The notes under the pieces are model-generated. The model was not told the origin of the DNA and did not search any database. It was given only the letters and a program-made list of their open reading frames with translations. From Polynucleobacter hallstattensis (lineage in GTDB: Bacteria > Pseudomonadota > Gammaproteobacteria > Burkholderiales > Burkholderiaceae): DNA of 64,000 nt. Position 1 is the stretch's first letter. Every line of letters begins with the position of its first letter. The stretch lies in contig NZ_JACVPO010000001.1 of assembly GCF_018881835.1 (NCBI RefSeq), forward strand, positions 62,001-126,000. Direction: 5' to 3'. A program made the translations under genes and the position numbers. This document shows, in pieces, positions 31,724 to 42,268 of the stretch.

Positions 31724-32929
31724 CTATTTTTTAGGCATTTCTACATCAAATCCCTTTTTATAGCCTGGCGGGTACTTTTGCCACTCCTTACCGCCCAGCC
31801 CCTGCTTATAACCATACTCAAAAAGTGCTTGCATATAGGCGGTGTCAAACTCAGTCTTGTGGGGGAACTTAAAGTCTGGCCCGATAAAAGCCAAATTGAA
31901 ACTGACTCCATCAAGCTGGGTGGTGTGATAAATGCGATAGAGATCGCCAATGCCTTGAGTCTGAATCATGCTAGAAATCGCTCTCTGAATGATGCTTAGG
32001 GTACCCCGCTGGGTCTCGCGCCACTCAGGATCCAAGCGGGCATTACGAATAAGGTAGGCATTGCGCTGCTTTTGTAGCTTGAGTTTCAAATCTTGAGCAC
32101 GCTGGGATAAGGCGCTTGGATAGAGGAATACCTGAGTGATAGCACCGCCATCGACATGCATCTCCTGAAGGCTTTGGCCAGAAACCTCAAAATCAAACAT
32201 CACCGGAGAAAAGGCTCCAGGAATCGATGCAGAAGCCAGCATGACTTTTCTAAAAAGCTCTAAGGCCTCTGGAGTAGCGATACTGGCAATCTTGCCCATG
32301 TTCCAAACTACCGGTACGCCCGCATCTAAATTGGTTGTCCCAATCAAAAGCCAGCGGTTTTTGGTGGTGTACTCATTTGCCACCTTCTTCAGAAAATCTT
32401 GATCAATGTATTTTGAAATCAATTGAAACAAGGGGGTAGTGTCAGATAAGCCATCACTTAAGATGCCGGAGATTAATCCACGTTCTATGAAGATATCTTG
32501 GGGGCCATATTTTGTATAAACATCGCGTAAGACAGGATCATATTCTTTGCCCATAAAAGCAAATGGGGCAATTAATGCACCAGTACTGATACCAGTGACC
32601 AAGTTAAATTGCGGGCGATCGCCGCGGTCCGCCCACCCTATTAATAATCCAGCACCATATGCACCATCATCACCACCACCAGAGAGGGATAAATAATTTG
32701 CCGGTGCATTTAAGGTTTTTTCATCCCTCACCTTAAATCCCGTCTGAATATCCATGGCCATCTGATCTACGCTAGATTGACTGGCCACCATATAGCGCGC
32801 ACTAGTAAGACCGGCAATTTGCGCTTGACCCATCTGCTGCGATGGCACTGCCGCTTTGCGCTGCAAACTGCTGCAGCCTACCAATGAGAGCACGAGGAAA
32901 GTAAAGATACAGCGAGTTAACAGAGTCAT
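31724..32929 (-). CDS. Patatin-like phospholipase, lipoprotein
   Basis: A 401-residue predicted lipid hydrolase exported as a lipoprotein: MTLLTRCIFTFLVLSLVGCSS is a signal with lipobox cysteine C19. The patatin core shows a glycine-rich oxyanion stretch (SLSGGGDDGAYGAG), the nucleophile serine in GISTGAL and the DGG catalytic aspartate in HVDGGAIT. Substrate and site (probably outer membrane or periplasm) are inferred. A hairpin with no strong U-run overlaps its stop codon (31718-31740). It is divergent from the SYLF gene. Confidence 0.88.
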   Translation of the reverse strand: MTLLTRCIFTFLVLSLVGCSSLQRKAAVPSQQMGQAQIAGLTSARYMVASQSSVDQMAMDIQTGFKVRDEKTLNAPANYLSLSGGGDDGAYGAGLLIGWADRGDRPQFNLVTGISTGALIAPFAFMGKEYDPVLRDVYTKYGPQDIFIERGLISGILSDGLSDTTPLFQLISKYIDQDFLKKVANEYTTKNRWLLIGTTNLDAGVPVVWNMGKIASIATPEALELFRKVMLASASIPGAFSPVMFDFEVSGQSLQEMHVDGGAITQVFLYPSALSQRAQDLKLKLQKQRNAYLIRNARLDPEWRETQRGTLSIIQRAISSMIQTQGIGDLYRIYHTTQLDGVSFNLAFIGPDFKFPHKTEFDTAYMQALFEYGYKQGLGGKEWQKYPPGYKKGFDVEMPKK

Positions 32930-33014
32930 ATTGGATCGTTATTGGACGAGATGGCTAGTAGGAGTATAAAGATGGAATTCATTCACTGCGGAAATACAGT
33001 AAAGGTAAAAGTCA

Positions 33015-33608
33015 ATGCAAACTCAATTCATCCAAGCATTAGCCTGTGGTCTATTAGCCCTATTACCTGCGCTAGTCTATGCGCAATTTTCCAATCCATT
33101 TGCTGCCGAGAAAACAATTGCCCAGCAACGCCAAGAAATCCTCAACAAGAGAGAAGATATTTTAAAAGCACTGTATCAAGCTCAACCCAAGGCAAAAGAG
33201 TTGATTGAGAAATCCATTGGCTACGCAACCTTCAGCAACTTTGGCATGAAGATATTGATTGCTGGCGGAGGTACAGGTAACGGCGTCGTTATCCAAAAAG
33301 ATGGTACTAAACCAATTTATATGAATATGGCGGAGGTTCAGGCTGGACTAGGCCTTGGAATTAAGTCCTTCCAAAATATTTTTATCTTTCAAACACAAGC
33401 CGCACTGAATGACTTTGTTAATTCTGGATGGACATTTGGTGGTCAAGTTACTGCTGCCGCTAAGTATGAGGCTAATGGCGGCGCATACCAAGATGCCACT
33501 ACCGTAGCACCCGGCGTATTAATGTATCAACTGACAGACTCAGGCCTTGCCGCAGAAATTACTGGCAAAGGCACTAAGTATTACAAGAGCACGGACCTTA
33601 ATAAATAA
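33015..33608 (+). CDS. SYLF-domain (YSC84-like) exported protein
   Basis: A 197-residue protein beginning with a signal peptide (MQTQFIQALACGLLALLPALVYA). KAKELIEKSIGYATFSNFGMKI, followed by GGGTGNGVVI, is the start of the SYLF (Ysc84 actin-binding or lipid-binding) domain; eukaryotic members bind phosphoinositides and the bacterial ones have no settled function. An AAAGG site precedes the ATG. Being divergent from a patatin lipase may hint at an envelope-lipid role, but that is weak. Confidence 0.8.
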   Translation: MQTQFIQALACGLLALLPALVYAQFSNPFAAEKTIAQQRQEILNKREDILKALYQAQPKAKELIEKSIGYATFSNFGMKILIAGGGTGNGVVIQKDGTKPIYMNMAEVQAGLGLGIKSFQNIFIFQTQAALNDFVNSGWTFGGQVTAAAKYEANGGAYQDATTVAPGVLMYQLTDSGLAAEITGKGTKYYKSTDLNK

Positions 33609-33609
33609 G

Positions 33610-33645
33610 AGGGATGTTGCGGAAGTCGCAGATATCCCTGAGAAT
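33610..33645 (+). terminator. Possible terminator between convergent SYLF and leuA genes
   Basis: AGGGAT (33610-33615) pairs with ATCCCT (33634-33639) and an inner TGCG/CGCA helix closes the loop; GAGAATTTCTT follows. It sits in the 40-base gap between the converging genes. The weak T-run makes efficiency doubtful. Confidence 0.4.
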
Positions 33646-33648
33646 TTC

Positions 33649-35196
33649 TTAAGGGGTCATCTGCGCATTGAGCTTAGCTTGGCTAGGATCATGCAATTTA
33701 TTCAGTGCTGACAAATAGGCTTTTGCTGAGGCCGCAATAATATCCGGATCAGTTCCAACGCCATTCACGATACGCCCGCCCTTTGCAAGCCTGACAGTCA
33801 CTTCACCCTGAGATTGCGTGCCAGAGGTGATTGCATTTACAGAGTAAAGCAATTGCTCTGCCCCGCTCTTTACGATCTGCTCAATAGCATTCAAGCTCGC
33901 GTCAACTGGACCATTACCTTCAGCCTCAGAGCTCGCTTCTTTATCGCCAACCCGGAAAGTCACTTTAGACTTAGGACGCTCGCCTGTCTCGGAGTGCTGA
34001 CTTAGAGAAATAAATTTATAGAATTCACCTTCTTCGGCTGCAGCAGAATCTGACATGATGGCAATAATATCTTCATCAAAGATTTCTGATTTTTGATCAG
34101 CTAACGTCTTGAAGCGTACAAAAGCTTCATTCAAATCCGCTTCCGCTTCAATCGCAATACCCAATTCCTGCAAGCGCTGCTTGAAAGCATTACGGCCAGA
34201 TAATTTACCCAAGACAATTTTATTAGTAGCCCAACCCACATCTTCCGCACGCATGATCTCGTAGGTATCCCGATTCTTTAAGATGCCATCTTGATGAATT
34301 CCTGAAGTGTGTGCAAACGCGTTGGCACCTACAACCGCCTTATTAGGCTGGACAACAAAGCCAGTAATTTGCGAGACCAACTTCGATGCAGGCACAATTT
34401 GAGTGGCATCGATACCGCACACCATATCGAAATAATCTTTGCGCGTACGCAAAGCCATGACAATTTCTTCTAATGCTGTATTGCCAGCACGTTCGCCCAA
34501 GCCATTAACAGTACATTCGATTTGGCGAGCACCGCCAATTTTGACGCCAGCCAAGGAATTGGCAACCGCCATACCCAAGTCATTATGGCAATGCACAGAC
34601 CATACCGCTTTATCAGAGTTAGGAACTCGGGTACGCAAGGTCTTGATGAACTCACCATATAACTCTGGAGTAGCGTAGCCTACGGTATCCGGAATATTGA
34701 TGGTAGTAGCACCCTCATTAATCACTCCTTCCACCACTCTGCACAAGAAATCCATTTCTGAGCGATAGCCGTCTTCTGCTGAGAACTCCACATCCTCGGC
34801 CAGGTTTCTAGCAAAACGAATGGAGCGTTTAGCCTGCTCCAAGACCTCTTCCGGAGACATGCGCAATTTCACGGCCATATGCAATGGGCTAGTTGCCAAA
34901 AACGCATGGATCCGTTTTGCATTAGCAGCTTTCAATGCATCAGCAGCCCGAGTAATATCTTTATCGTTAGCGCGAGCGAGTGAACAGACAATCGAGTCCT
35001 TCACGGCTGCTGCCACTGCAGAGATTGCCTGGAAGTCACCCTCGGAGCTCGCAGCAAATCCAGCCTCGATCACATCAACCTTAAGACGCTCCAACTGACG
35101 GGCAATACGCACCTTCTCATCCTTGGTCATCGAGGCACCAGGCGATTGCTCACCATCACGCAAGGTGGTATCAAAAATGATTACTTTGTCGCTCAT
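33649..35196 (-). CDS. leuA: 2-isopropylmalate synthase
   Basis: A 515-residue enzyme that condenses acetyl-CoA with 2-ketoisovalerate, the first committed step to leucine. [17 protein letters not shown] is the catalytic HMGL-like motif; [16 protein letters not shown] supplies the metal histidines; the C-terminal 120 residues form the leucine-binding LeuA dimer regulatory domain. The ATG at 35196 is preferred (GGAGAG five bases upstream, product begins MSDKVIIFD); an earlier ATG overlaps it. It is last in ilvB-ilvH-ilvC-psd-pssA-leuA and is preceded by a leucine attenuator. Confidence 0.97.
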   Translation of the reverse strand: MSDKVIIFDTTLRDGEQSPGASMTKDEKVRIARQLERLKVDVIEAGFAASSEGDFQAISAVAAAVKDSIVCSLARANDKDITRAADALKAANAKRIHAFLATSPLHMAVKLRMSPEEVLEQAKRSIRFARNLAEDVEFSAEDGYRSEMDFLCRVVEGVINEGATTINIPDTVGYATPELYGEFIKTLRTRVPNSDKAVWSVHCHNDLGMAVANSLAGVKIGGARQIECTVNGLGERAGNTALEEIVMALRTRKDYFDMVCGIDATQIVPASKLVSQITGFVVQPNKAVVGANAFAHTSGIHQDGILKNRDTYEIMRAEDVGWATNKIVLGKLSGRNAFKQRLQELGIAIEAEADLNEAFVRFKTLADQKSEIFDEDIIAIMSDSAAAEEGEFYKFISLSQHSETGERPKSKVTFRVGDKEASSEAEGNGPVDASLNAIEQIVKSGAEQLLYSVNAITSGTQSQGEVTVRLAKGGRIVNGVGTDPDIIAASAKAYLSALNKLHDPSQAKLNAQMTP

Positions 35197-35272
35197 CATT
35201 ACTCTCCGGTTCAATATTGCTTAATTATGCTGACTGCTGATTGATGCTAACTAATTACTAGTTACTAGCCCT

Positions 35273-35302
35273 AAAAACAAAAACCCCAGCAATTTGCTGG
35301 GG
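35273..35302 (-). terminator. Leucine-responsive attenuator terminator upstream of leuA
   Basis: On the minus strand CCCCAGCAAATTGCTGGGG (35284-35302) is an eight-bp stem followed by TTTTTGTTTTT. It stands after the leader-peptide stop and 77 bases ahead of the leuA start. This is the regulated stop of the leader; if it forms, transcription ends before leuA. Confidence 0.88.
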
Positions 35303-35364
35303 CTGGTATGTCGTGGCTAATGAATTACTTTAATCTCATTAACTCAGGCCTTACCTGCCCCAAG
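35296..35364 (-). promoter_or_regulatory. Antiterminator pairing of the leu leader
   Basis: CTTGGGGC at 35357-35364 (minus-strand sense), in codons 19-21 of the leader peptide, can pair with GCCCCAGC at 35296-35303, the ascending side of the terminator stem. A ribosome stalled at the Leu run (codons 10-13) would leave CTTGGGGC free, so the terminator cannot form; a ribosome at the stop codon would cover it. The base match is seen in the sequence; the switching behaviour is inferred from known leu/ilv attenuators. Confidence 0.7.
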
Positions 35365-35418
35365 CTTTAGGCTCAGTGCTAGTAGAAGCAGGTTAGAAAG
35401 TGAGAAATTCATCAACAT
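35344..35418 (-). CDS. leuL: Leucine leader peptide of the leuA attenuator
   Basis: A 24-codon frame from ATG at 35418 to TGA at 35344. Nine of the 24 residues are leucine (positions 2, 7, 10-13, 15, 17, 19), with four in a row at 10-13 and three CTA codons. Start ATG TTG ATG and a 28-base distance from the pssA stop mean it can be translated within the long operon transcript; a weak GGTT-type ribosome site precedes it. An in-frame ATG two codons later is an alternative start. The peptide itself need have no function; its translation senses charged tRNA-Leu. Confidence 0.82.
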   Translation of the reverse strand: MLMNFSLSNLLLLALSLKLGAGKA

Positions 35419-35446
35419 GGATTAAATATAACCTAAAAATTCTAAA

Positions 35447-36310
35447 TTAGCTAAAACGACGGCCACTCAGATGTTCCCAAGCCCAAATGACATATCCCGA
35501 GATGGAATACACCACAAAGAGGCCGAACAGGGTTAAAGGTGGATTGGAAGAAATCAGAACAAAGGTCAGAATCATCAGAACCATAACTCCAAAAGGCACG
35601 CGGTAGCGCACATCTAAAGCCTTGCCACTATAAAAACGGGCATTGGATACCATGGTCAAGCCAGCATAAACAGCCAAAAAGAAAGTGATCCAGGGGATGG
35701 CACTATCGCGAACGGGGATCTTGTTGTCATCAGCGAGCCAAATAAAGCCAGCAATTAAGGAGCCGGCAGCTGGACTGGGCAAGCCCTGGAAAAACTTCTT
35801 ATCTACAACGCCAGTATTGACGTTGAAGCGCGCCAGACGTAAGGCTGCTCCTGCACAGTAGGTAAAGGCAGCCAACCAACCCCACTTACCCAAGTCTTTT
35901 AAGGCCCATTCATAAGCAACCAAGGCTGGCGCTACACCAAAAGACACCATGTCAGCCAAAGAGTCGTACTGTTCACCAAAAGCACTTTGGGTATTCGTCA
36001 TACGAGCAACGCGACCATCCATGCCATCCAAAACTAAAGATGCAAAGATGGCAATAGCGGCTATCTCAAACTGGTGGTTCATCGCATTGACGATGGCAAA
36101 GAAACCGCAGAATAAGGCTGCGGTAGTGAATGCATTGGGAAGTAAGTAAATGCCTTTACTACGTTTACGTGGCTTATCTACGTGCAACTCTTCCACTTCA
36201 AAATCAATACCATCACCCAAGTCCTCCGCCCACTCATCTTGAGTGCGATCAGTGCGAGAGTTTGCTAGGCGACTGCGATCGATACGGCCACGACGACGAA
36301 ATGTAGGCAA
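35447..36310 (-). CDS. pssA: CDP-diacylglycerol-serine O-phosphatidyltransferase
   Basis: A 287-residue membrane enzyme making phosphatidylserine from CDP-diacylglycerol and serine. The CDP-alcohol motif is complete: DGRVAR, then G, D and D spaced as in GEQYDSLAD. It has several helices and a charged, basic N-terminal extension of about 50 residues before GIYLLPNAF. Together with psd upstream it gives the phosphatidylethanolamine pathway. It sits between psd and leuA, within a branched-chain amino acid operon. Confidence 0.95.
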   Translation of the reverse strand: MPTFRRRGRIDRSRLANSRTDRTQDEWAEDLGDGIDFEVEELHVDKPRKRSKGIYLLPNAFTTAALFCGFFAIVNAMNHQFEIAAIAIFASLVLDGMDGRVARMTNTQSAFGEQYDSLADMVSFGVAPALVAYEWALKDLGKWGWLAAFTYCAGAALRLARFNVNTGVVDKKFFQGLPSPAAGSLIAGFIWLADDNKIPVRDSAIPWITFFLAVYAGLTMVSNARFYSGKALDVRYRVPFGVMVLMILTFVLISSNPPLTLFGLFVVYSISGYVIWAWEHLSGRRFS

Positions 36311-36337
36311 AGAATGTTCCTAGTTAAAACGGCTTAA

Positions 36338-36985
36338 TTAATCTAAGCCGGGTACGCGAGCTAATGCAGTGTTAGTAGCAAAAACTTTATCACCAACGCT
36401 GACTAAGGGCTCGGCTGTTAAAGGCAAATATACATCTACACGGGAACCGAAGCGAATAAAGCCATAACGCTCACCCGCCTTAAGTCTATCGCCAACATGG
36501 ATATAACAAAGAATACGGCGAGCAATAAGGCCTGCAACCTGAACTAGAGTCACGATTTGGCCATTAGCATCAATCACAACAGCATTGCGCTCGTTCTCCG
36601 TAGAGGCCTTATCTAAATCGGCATTAACAAACTTGCCGGGGAAATACTGAATCTCTTTTACCGCGCCGTTGACTGCGCTGCGGTTAGAGTGAACATTAAA
36701 TACGTTCATAAAAACACTAATCTTCAAGGCTTCACGACCCGCATAGGGATCGTTCGCTTTTTCTACTACGACGATACGACCATCAGCGGGAGATAACACA
36801 AGATCGCGACCTAAAGCAGCAATACGCTGCGGGTCGCGGAAGAACTGTAGAACAAAGATAAAGATGATCCACAAAGGCCAAGACCATACAATGCCACCAA
36901 GATAGTGGACTAGCAAAGTCACAGCCCCCACTAATGCCAAATACGGCCAACCTTCTTTTGCAATAATGGGGTGCGGATACATCAT
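36338..36985 (-). CDS. psd: Phosphatidylserine decarboxylase proenzyme
   Basis: A 215-residue short-type (archaeal/Psd-A-like) decarboxylase that turns phosphatidylserine into phosphatidylethanolamine. The self-cleavage site that makes the pyruvoyl cofactor is the Gly-Ser in RFGSRVD near residue 183. Two hydrophobic segments at about 13-45 anchor it in the inner membrane. Its gene lies directly before pssA. Confidence 0.93.
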   Translation of the reverse strand: MMYPHPIIAKEGWPYLALVGAVTLLVHYLGGIVWSWPLWIIFIFVLQFFRDPQRIAALGRDLVLSPADGRIVVVEKANDPYAGREALKISVFMNVFNVHSNRSAVNGAVKEIQYFPGKFVNADLDKASTENERNAVVIDANGQIVTLVQVAGLIARRILCYIHVGDRLKAGERYGFIRFGSRVDVYLPLTAEPLVSVGDKVFATNTALARVPGLD

Positions 36986-37037
36986 CTTTGTTCTAAGCCT
37001 TTTTAGTTACTGCTATCGGTTTCTTGCTACTGTTTAC

Positions 37038-38595
<1,558 letters not shown>

Positions 38596-38596
<1 letters not shown>

Positions 38597-40389
38597 TAGA
38601 GATCCTCGCTGCCCAAAAGCATTTCAGTAATACCCTTGCCTGCTTGAACCATTGGCCAAACGTTTTCCTCTGGGTCTGTTTGGAAATCCATAAATACTGT
38701 GCGATCTTTTAAACGGATTGCTTCTTTGAGAGCGCCTTCAACATCAGACTTCTTCTCAATGCGCATACCCACATGTCCAAAGGCTTCTGCCAGCTTCACA
38801 AAGTCCGGCAATGAATCCATGTATGAACTGGAATAGCGCTTGTTATAAGTCAACTCCTGCCATTGACGAACCATACCGAGGTAACGATTATTCAAAGAGA
38901 CGATCTTCACGGGCGTGTTGTATTGCTTGCAAGTGGACAACTCTTGAATGCACATCTGAATGGAGCCTTCACCAGTGATGGCGAATACATCGTTATCTGG
39001 GAATGCTTTCTTAATACCCATGGCGTATGGCAAACCAACACCCATAGTGCCAAGACCACCGGAATTAATCCAACGACGTGGCTTATCAAACTTATAAAAC
39101 TGTGCAGCCCACATTTGATGCTGACCTACGTCAGATGTAATAAATGCATCACCACCAGTGAGTTCCCACAACTTCTGAACAACATACTGTGGCTTAACGA
39201 TTTGGGAGGCTTCGTCGTACTTTAAGCAATCTTTTTTACGCCACTCATTAATCTGCGCCCACCATGCCGCCAATTTAGCCTCATTCTTGCGTGAGCCGGC
39301 AGCTTTGAGCTGAGCTGTCATCTCTTGCAATACTTCTTTGAGATTACCAACGATAGGCACATCCACTTTCACCCGCTTCGAAATCACGGATGGATCAATG
39401 TCGATATGAATAATCTTGCGAGGATGACTTGCAAAGTGAGTCGTGTTACCAATCACGCGGTCATCAAAACGTGCACCAATGGCAATCAATACATCACTGT
39501 GTTGCATCGCCATATTAGCTTCATACGTACCGTGCATACCAAGCATGCCCACAAACTGGGGGCTAGTCCCTGGAAAACCACCAAGACCCATTAAGGTATT
39601 GGTAACGGGATAACCCAACAAGTCAGCAAACTCTTTTAATTCTGGAGCAGCATCAGCCAAGATCACACCACCACCGGTGTAGATGAATGGGCGCTCAGCC
39701 TCTTGCAGCAAAGAAACCGCCTTACGAATTTGTCCACTATGGCCCTTAACTACTGGGTTGTATGAACGCATCTCCAATGTTTCTGGGTAGACGAATGGTC
39801 CTTTAGCTGCAGATACATCCTTAGGGATATCAATCAATACCGGGCCTGGACGACCTGTCTGCGCAATATGGAAAGCCTTCTTAATTACTAGAGGGAGGTC
39901 TTTCACATCTTTTACCAAGAAGTTGTGTTTAACCACTGGGCGAGTAATGCCCACGGTATCAGCCTCTTGGAAAGCATCTTCACCAATTGCATACGTTGGT
40001 ACGTTGCCACTAATGACCACCATTGGAATCGAATCAGTGTAAGCAGTCGCAATTCCGGTAACCGCATTGGTTACGCCTGGGCCTGAAGTCACTAAAGCGA
40101 CGCCGACCTTACCGGTTGCGCGTGCATAGCCATCGGCCGCATGAACTGCTGCTTGCTCATGGCGAACAAGAATGTGTTCAAACTTGTCCTGCTTGAAAAT
40201 TTCATCGTAGATAAAGAGAACGGAACCGCCTGGGTAACCCCAAACGTATTCAACACCCTCTTTGTGTAAAGCCTTCACCAGCATCTCAGCACCAATCATT
40301 TCTGGTGGAGTTGCTGCGGGATTTGTATTTGTTGTGTCTTGATTAGCTTTAGAAGCTAAAAATTCGGCGCTACTTGTATTCATTTTCAT
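38596..40389 (-). CDS. ilvB: Acetolactate synthase, large catalytic subunit
   Basis: A 597-residue ThDP- and FAD-dependent enzyme that makes acetolactate or acetohydroxybutyrate. The ThDP glutamate is in VRHEQAAVHAADGYAR and the metal/diphosphate motif is GEGSIQMCIQELSTCKQYNTPVKIVSLNN near the C-terminus. The first 28 residues are a Ser/Thr/Asn/Ala-rich extension. Two Met codons start the frame; AAAGGACGA precedes the first, which also overlaps the stop of a 32-codon upstream frame. First gene of the ilv-psd-pssA-leuA run. Confidence 0.96.
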
Positions 40390-40484
40390 TCGTCCTTTGC
40401 AATTTTCGGCAAAAAATTGTTTGGTCTGTTCTGTCTCTTGCTTGTGGCCTGAGTTCGAACGGCGCTGCTACCGGAAAAAACCAC
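40386..40484 (-). other. Open frame of 32 codons overlapping the start of ilvB
   Basis: A frame from GTG (40484) to TGA (40386-40388) in the ilvB leader ends ATGA-style on the ilvB ATG. The product would be basic, with a QATSKRQNRP stretch, and starts Val-Val-Phe. No typical ribosome site precedes the GTG, and there is no run of Val, Ile or Leu codons beyond two valines, so it is not an obvious amino acid attenuator. It may be chance, or a coupled upstream frame. Confidence 0.25.
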
Positions 40485-40519
40485 TTCTTGAATGAGATTC
40501 TAGGTAGTAAGCCCTATAT

Positions 40520-40528
40520 TCTATAGCA
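40520..40528 (-). promoter_or_regulatory. Candidate extended -10 promoter of the ilv operon
   Basis: TGCTATAGA on the minus strand resembles the rpsO promoter element (TGCTATAAT) and lies about 130 bases before the ilvB ATG. There is no good -35 box. The ilv and sigma-factor genes diverge from this 187-base gap, so promoters for both must be here. Confidence 0.4.
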
Positions 40529-40576
40529 ATCCCCTAAAATAGACGAATTCCCTCTGATTCAGGTCTAATCTACTGA

Positions 40577-41146
40577 ATGGCTTCACCCCAAGAACTTTCT
40601 GACTTTCTGAGTAGTGTTGAGCAGCGCGCTTTCAAGCAAGCGGTCTATGCTGTGCGAGATGACGATGCGGCCTTAGACATTGTTCAAGACGCCATGATTA
40701 AGTTAGCCGAAAAATATGGTGATCGCCCTGCTGCAGAATTGCCACTGGTTTTCACCAGAATCCTGCAAAATCGCATTCACGACTGGTTTAGACGTCAAAA
40801 AGTTCGTAATACTTGGATCACCCTGTTCTCGAATATGGGTAAAAAATCCGATGAAAGCGATGATTTTGACCCCCTGGAGTCACTTTCAGCTCCAGATGAT
40901 AGTGAAATTCACCAAGATGGTGCATTTAAGCTTGAACGTAGTCAGCTATTACAGGCTTTAGAGTCAGAAATATCAAAATTGCCTGCCCGTCAACGAGAAG
41001 CCTTCCTGATGCGTTATTGGGATGAGCTGAGTATTACTGAAACTGCCCTTGCGATGAGTTGTAGCGAGGGAAGCGTCAAAACCCACTGCTCAAGAGCCAC
41101 TCAGGCTCTAGCTAAAGCATTGAAATTAAAAGGAATTACTCTGTGA
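40577..41146 (+). CDS. RNA polymerase sigma factor, ECF type
   Basis: A 189-residue two-domain sigma factor. Region 2 spans AFKQAVYAVRDDDAALDIVQDAMIKLAEKY, and region 4 contains LPARQREAFLMRYWDELSITETA followed by a helix-turn-helix with SVKTHCSRATQALAKAL. There is an acidic linker (about 95-115). It overlaps the next gene by GTGA and heads a four-gene membrane-protein cassette, so it probably directs a specific, unknown regulon. No classical zinc anti-sigma factor is seen. Confidence 0.9.
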   Translation: MASPQELSDFLSSVEQRAFKQAVYAVRDDDAALDIVQDAMIKLAEKYGDRPAAELPLVFTRILQNRIHDWFRRQKVRNTWITLFSNMGKKSDESDDFDPLESLSAPDDSEIHQDGAFKLERSQLLQALESEISKLPARQREAFLMRYWDELSITETALAMSCSEGSVKTHCSRATQALAKALKLKGITL

Positions 41147-41607
41147 ACCGCAACGAAGACACTCTCAGCAAAATAGAAGCAGATCAATTTGGTCTGACCG
41201 CTGCCGCCCTGCTCCGCCAAGGAACTCAATCCTTGCCAGCGGGAATCAAAGATCGTCTGTATGCGGCGCGCCTCAAAGCCCTTTCCGTCAAAAAACCAGA
41301 AAAAGTGCGTATTGAGCAGCTTATTTTGGCAAGCTCTAGCGGAAACTGGTCTTCTGGCTCACGCTCATTCTGGGATAACGTCGGCTGGGTTGCCCCGCTA
41401 GTCGTATTAGTGTTTGGTCTTATTGGCATCGCCCAATGGCAGCAAGATTCCCGTATCAACGATATTGCTGAACTTGATGTTGCCCTCTTAACTGATGATG
41501 TCCCACCCGATGCCTATGCTGATAGCGGCTTTTTGGGGTTTCTCAAAAACGGTCCCTTAGCGGAATCGGATCAAGATAGCCTTAGTTCAGTTAAGACTCC
41601 ATCCTAA
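41143..41607 (+). CDS. DUF3619 family membrane protein (anti-sigma-like position)
   Basis: A 154-residue protein starting at GTG, overlapping the sigma factor stop, with AAGGA nine bases upstream. It has a cytosolic first part (1-82), one hydrophobic helix (WVAPLVVLVFGLIGIAQW, about 84-101) and an acidic periplasmic remainder. This is the topology expected of a membrane anti-sigma factor and the position is right, but the sequence does not show a known anti-sigma domain. DUF3619 is assigned from this layout and neighbourhood; function is unknown. Confidence 0.65.
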   Translation: MNRNEDTLSKIEADQFGLTAAALLRQGTQSLPAGIKDRLYAARLKALSVKKPEKVRIEQLILASSSGNWSSGSRSFWDNVGWVAPLVVLVFGLIGIAQWQQDSRINDIAELDVALLTDDVPPDAYADSGFLGFLKNGPLAESDQDSLSSVKTPS

Positions 41608-41632
41608 GTGACATAAGAAGCTCAGTTAGCGC

Positions 41633-42265
41633 ATGCTAAAAAATAGATGGTTCTTGAGCGCCTCACTAAGCATCAGCATGATGTTGGTGATTGGCGCCCT
41701 AGGATCGGTGCAAAGTTCCGACCTATTTGCCCAAACATCGGCAACTGCTCCTGGAAAAACTAGTAGCATCCCAGAAAAAAAACCAGATGGCACTTGGGAG
41801 GGGCTTAAACCAGGGCAACAAAAAATCCTAGCTCCACTGGAAGATGATTGGGATTACATGCTCCCAGACAGTCGTAAAAAATGGATACAAGTTGCTAATT
41901 TATATCCCAAGATGAGTGAGGCCGATCAACAGCGACTGCAATCCCGCATGACAGGCTGGTCTAATCTCTCTCAAAAAGACCGTCGCTTGGCTCGAGAAAA
42001 CTATTTAAGTAGTCTCAAGTTCCCAGCTGAGAAAAAAGCGGAGGCTTGGAGTGCTTATCAAAAGCTAAGTGATGAGCAAAAGAAGAAGTTAGCCCAAGCA
42101 GAGGTTAATAAGAAAAAGCCAACGGCTTTAAATGCGCCTACATTACAACAGCATCCGATTAAACAACAATCGATCTTAGCGCCGCCTCCAATAGTCAGTA
42201 GCGCTCCTGCTTCAGAACCCCCTGCATCGAACAGTAGCCCGGATAGCGGCTCAAACAATCCCTAG
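41633..42265 (+). CDS. DUF3106 family exported protein
   Basis: A 210-residue protein with an N-terminal signal or anchor (FLSASLSISMMLVIGALGSV). The middle (about 50-150) is rich in charged and aromatic residues with repeated L-P, W and K/R patterns such as WDYMLPDSRKKWIQVANLYP and MTGWSNLSQKDRRLARENY, typical of DUF3106. The tail (150-210) is Pro/Ser/Ala-rich and probably disordered. Likely periplasmic; no known function. Confidence 0.7.
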   Translation: MLKNRWFLSASLSISMMLVIGALGSVQSSDLFAQTSATAPGKTSSIPEKKPDGTWEGLKPGQQKILAPLEDDWDYMLPDSRKKWIQVANLYPKMSEADQQRLQSRMTGWSNLSQKDRRLARENYLSSLKFPAEKKAEAWSAYQKLSDEQKKKLAQAEVNKKKPTALNAPTLQQHPIKQQSILAPPPIVSSAPASEPPASNSSPDSGSNNP

Positions 42266-42268
42266 TCT

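Noticed and set aside
32942..33208. Open frame of 88 codons overlapping the start of the SYLF gene
   Set aside because: It is out of frame with the SYLF gene, lacks family features, and the SYLF frame has a signal peptide and a ribosome site.
40400..40500. Branched-chain attenuator upstream of ilvB like the leu one
   Set aside because: The leader frames lack a run of Leu, Val or Ile codons and no hairpin with a U-run is seen before the ilvB start.
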